From assembly GCA_017163975.1 (NCBI GenBank), contig JAFFSR010000251.1, positions 5,828,001 through 5,892,000 of the forward strand: a stretch of DNA of 64,000 nucleotides, given 5' to 3'. This DNA comes from Anastatus disparis. Lineage: Eukaryota; Arthropoda; Insecta; Hymenoptera; Eupelmidae. A program made the position numbers and the translations under genes. Below are positions 62,570-64,000 of the stretch, one piece after another. Position 1 is the first letter of the stretch; each line of letters starts with the position of its first letter. The notes beneath the pieces are model-generated. The model saw nothing but the letters and a program-made list of their open reading frames with translations, did not search any database and was not told where the DNA came from.

Positions 62570-64000
62570 ATTATAAAATCATGTAATACAAAAGATAATC
62601 TATATAAACAATGGAAAAAAAATCCAAACAACGAAATCTTAAAACAAGATTTCAAAAACTATACGAAAATTTTGAATAATTTAATTAAAGAAGCAAAAAT
62701 AATATATGAAAGAAAAATAGTTGAAAAGAATAAAAATGATACAAAAAATATATGGAAGTATGTACATGTTAAATTAGGTAATAAAAAAAGAAAAAATAAC
62801 ATAAAATATTTGCGTGACGATAATAACAAAATTATAAATGACAATAAAGAAATGGCCAATTATATAAATAAATATTATAGTGAAATAGGAGAAAAACTAA
62901 GCCAAAAAATCGAACAACCTAAAGAAAAAATAATACTGCCACCAATGGTCTCAAACACAATTTATTTAAGACCTACAAACTATTTTGAAGTACATAAGAT
63001 AATATATAGGTTAAAGGATAAGTCTGGTGCAGTTGATAACATAAATATGAAAATATTAAAAGCTATATCTGAAAATATTTCGGAAGTTTTGGCCCATGTT
63101 TTCAATCGGTGCATAGAAAAGTCTGTTTGGCCAGAAGTTCTTAAAATAGCAGAAATAATACCAATTTATAAAGCAAATAATAAACATATTGTGTCAAATT
63201 ACAGACCGATATCACTGATTTCGAATGTGGCTAAGATTTTCGAAAGAATAATCTATAATAGAATATATAATTTTGTGCAGAAAAATAAACTTATTAATTT
63301 ACATCAATTTGGTTTTGTTAAAGGTAAGGGAACCAAAGACGCTTTGAAATATATATCGAATATAATATACAATAAATTAGATAAAAGTGAACCTATAATT
63401 GTCACATTTTTAGATTTAACCAAAGCGTTTGATACGGTTAATCATGAAATACTTCTTGATAAATTATATAATTATGGTATCAGAGGGAATGCTAACCAAC
63501 TACTCAAAAATTACTTAACGAATAGAAAACAATCAGTAAAAATACAGGATTCCAAAAGTGAATATTGTAAAATTAGTACAGGTGTTCCTCAGGGAACAAT
63601 ATTAGGACCTCTCATTTTTATACTATACATTAATGATATGTTGGATAATTTACCAAAAGGTTCCATATTATCTTATGCAGATGATACGGCAATAATATCG
63701 GAAGAAAAAACGTGGCAAGCCACACAAGATAAAATGAATGAATATCTTGCATATGTTAATGTATGGTTGGCTTGGAACAAATTAACTCTAAATGTTGAAA
63801 AAACAGTATATATGCCTTTTGGTAATTACAAGAATAGTATTCCAAAAACTTTAGAGGTTGAAATTAATAATAAGAAAATAAAAGGTGTTGAAAATTTTAA
63901 ATACTTGGGAATTATTTTTGATTCGAATATGAGATGGGATATGAACGTAGAGAACTTAATAAAGAAAACCAAATATCTTACATTTATATTTTCCAAATTA
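62531..64000 (+). CDS. LINE reverse transcriptase ORF, partial (runs off the window)
   Basis: An open frame of 490 codons without a stop up to the window end; no initiating Met is needed because the element is 5'-truncated. It begins PWITKG-like (SWITKGIIKSC), has a Lys/Asn-rich linker, then NYRPISLISNVAKIFERIIY, FLDLTKAFDTVNHEILLDKL, GVPQGTILGPLIFILYINDM and LSYADDTAI (catalytic YADD), then KYLGIIFDSNMRWD. All RT motifs are intact. Jockey/CR1-like superfamily by eye. The endonuclease is absent upstream: 62,530 joins directly to a transposase-like remnant in the opposite direction. Confidence 0.88.

Overview
The window is AT-rich animal nuclear DNA. Its genes have many short exons with GT-AG introns, and it carries an insect-type Argonaute-2 gene, two insect-type (7tm_6) odorant receptor genes, a Polinton/Maverick, non-LTR retrotransposons and very many fold-back repeats. 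The odorant-receptor style and TE load suggest an insect, most likely a hymenopteran; the species cannot be read from the sequence. Nothing prokaryotic and no CRISPR array was seen.

Layout. 1-1.35 kb: intergenic, with one possible minus-strand terminal exon. 1.35-15.6 kb: a complete AGO2-like gene that I assembled by hand from 19 coding exons with consistent phases (1,078 codons plus stop). Its introns are filled with inverted-repeat elements. 15.6-19.5 kb: intergenic repeats, a tRNA-like pol III sequence and a 266-bp palindrome. 19,514-32,971: a complete Polinton/Maverick (13.46 kb) with long TIRs and a perfect 6-bp target duplication AAAGTA. 33.3-56 kb: two tandem odorant receptor genes. 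The first is a pseudogene; the second keeps 8 exons but has a phase conflict and a 4.4-kb broken LINE in one intron. 56.7-61.5 kb: a nest of elements, namely a long-TIR element holding a solo LTR, with a 1.52-kb palindromic element inserted in its right TIR. 61.8-62.5 kb: a decayed transposase-like gene. 62.5-64 kb: the open reverse-transcriptase ORF of another LINE, running off the end.

The Polinton. The right half (25.35-32.5 kb) is intact: integrase with chromodomain, fibre-like coiled-coil protein, DUF8207-like protein, packaging ATPase, a PLA2-like/adenain-like protease fusion, minor capsid protein, a 52-aa basic protein too short for usual ORF calls, double jelly-roll major capsid protein, a conserved 163-aa protein and a 70-aa protein with a myristoylation-type N terminus. 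The left half (19.9-25.2 kb) is different. No PolB is recognisable; there is a FLYWCH-type protein sharing the C-terminal module of the DUF8207-like protein, two blocks of a 10-bp minisatellite, and three consecutive broken genes: a RING-finger protein, a paralogue of the 70-aa protein and a small Polinton protein. Most genes have their own TATA box, often lying over the upstream gene's stop codon.

Family names come from recognising motifs by eye. No database search was run. Exon limits follow GT-AG rules, phase and family expectation and have no transcript support.
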